Source: Alphaproteobacteria bacterium (lineage in GTDB: Bacteria > Pseudomonadota > Alphaproteobacteria > UBA2966). Taken from it: a DNA stretch of 64,000 nucleotides. Under the pieces are notes generated by a model. That model saw only the letters and a program-made list of their open reading frames with translations. It made no database searches and had not been told where the DNA came from. The stretch spans positions 35,782 to 99,781 of the forward strand of contig JABILA010000094.1 in NCBI GenBank assembly GCA_018654745.1, given 5' to 3'. The first letter of the stretch is position 1; each line of letters begins with the position of its first letter. Made by a program: the position numbers and the translations under genes. This document shows positions 63,861 to 64,000 of this stretch, piece after piece.

Positions 63861-64000
63861 TGTCAACGCCGGGGTAAAAACACACCATTCGCCGGAGCAA
63901 TAATACACCACTGTGGCGGAGTAAAAGTACACCAGCTTCTGCAAAGCAATACCCGGTGTTACGGGTTGTCCCGGTAGTCCACAGGAGGGGCCCGCGCGCA
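63861..64000. mobile_element. IS21-family-like insertion sequence, one end
   Basis: Starting TGTCAACGCC at 63861 it has three imperfect 20-base repeats (63867-63886, 63890-63909, 63914-63933) sharing the pattern cGGnGtAAnAnTACACC. IS21 relatives have TG...CA tips and such multiple terminal repeats for transposase binding. The boundary is sharp, since the RTX coding sequence ends at 63860. The remainder, including any istA/istB, runs beyond the window. Confidence 0.75.

Noticed and set aside
63541..63900. Minus-strand frame of 119 codons in the RTX region and several plus-strand frames
   Set aside because: They are out-of-frame readings of the repeated GGxGxD coding sequence, whose periodicity keeps other frames open. 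The frame ending at 63035 carries the RTX motif.

Overview
The window looks like chromosomal DNA from a motile alphaproteobacterium of moderate GC. Supporting features are short 272-residue flagellins alternating with flaF genes, a TPR-glycosyltransferase of the Caulobacter FlmG type, a FlaEY-like beta-propeller gene, and enhancer-type (sigma-54) promoter sequences before flagellar genes. The genus cannot be told from the sequence. A Rhodospirillales- or Sneathiella-like lineage with anaerobic aromatic metabolism would fit. I saw no tRNA, rRNA or CRISPR array.

Region 1 (1-3.6 kb, minus strand) holds three near-identical flagellin genes, each followed by a flaF gene. The last flaF is cut by the window edge. 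A sigma-54-type promoter lies before the first flagellin. Region 2 (3.9-36.9 kb) is a large glycan-synthesis island, almost all on the minus strand. It opens with a 977-residue TPR/GT41 transferase next to the flagellins. It then carries a CDP-6-deoxyhexose entry route (rfbF, rfbG, an RmlC-like epimerase, several NAD-dependent reductases or epimerases, two DegT aminotransferases) and a heptose-like set (split transketolase, GmhA-like isomerase, a domain-swapped HldE-like kinase/nucleotidyltransferase, a HAD phosphatase, an APH-type kinase). Decorating enzymes follow: two FkbM methyltransferases, a CmcI-type and a class I methyltransferase, a 2-oxoglutarate oxygenase, a LIC12192-type protein, three radical SAM proteins of the B12-binding class and two other radical SAM proteins. 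Region 3 (37.3-40.0 kb) is a FlaEY-like SBBP-repeat protein with its own sigma-54-like promoter. Flagellar genes therefore bracket the island, and the simplest reading is that it builds and attaches an unusual, heavily methylated flagellin glycan.

Region 4 (40.2-50.4 kb, plus strand) is a tightly packed operon ending at a strong terminator. It encodes a FlK-like thioesterase, a PadB-like molybdoenzyme, a fused four-cluster ferredoxin/NrfD membrane protein, a PaaK-type CoA ligase, and the three subunits of 4-hydroxybenzoyl-CoA reductase, including the diagnostic cysteine loop of the FAD subunit. Together these fit anaerobic conversion of (4-hydroxy)phenylacetate towards benzoyl-CoA. Phenylglyoxylate oxidoreductase and benzoyl-CoA reductase are not in the window.

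Region 5 (50.6-64 kb) holds an aldose 1-epimerase, glutamate synthase (gltB, gltD), a free-standing 73-residue biotin carrier, a hydantoinase/oxoprolinase operon (hyuB, hyuA, plus an isochorismatase-fold hydrolase with Gly at the nucleophile site), and the C-terminal part of an RTX calcium-binding repeat protein. The RTX gene is cut at 63860 by the end of an IS21-type insertion sequence that runs out of the window.
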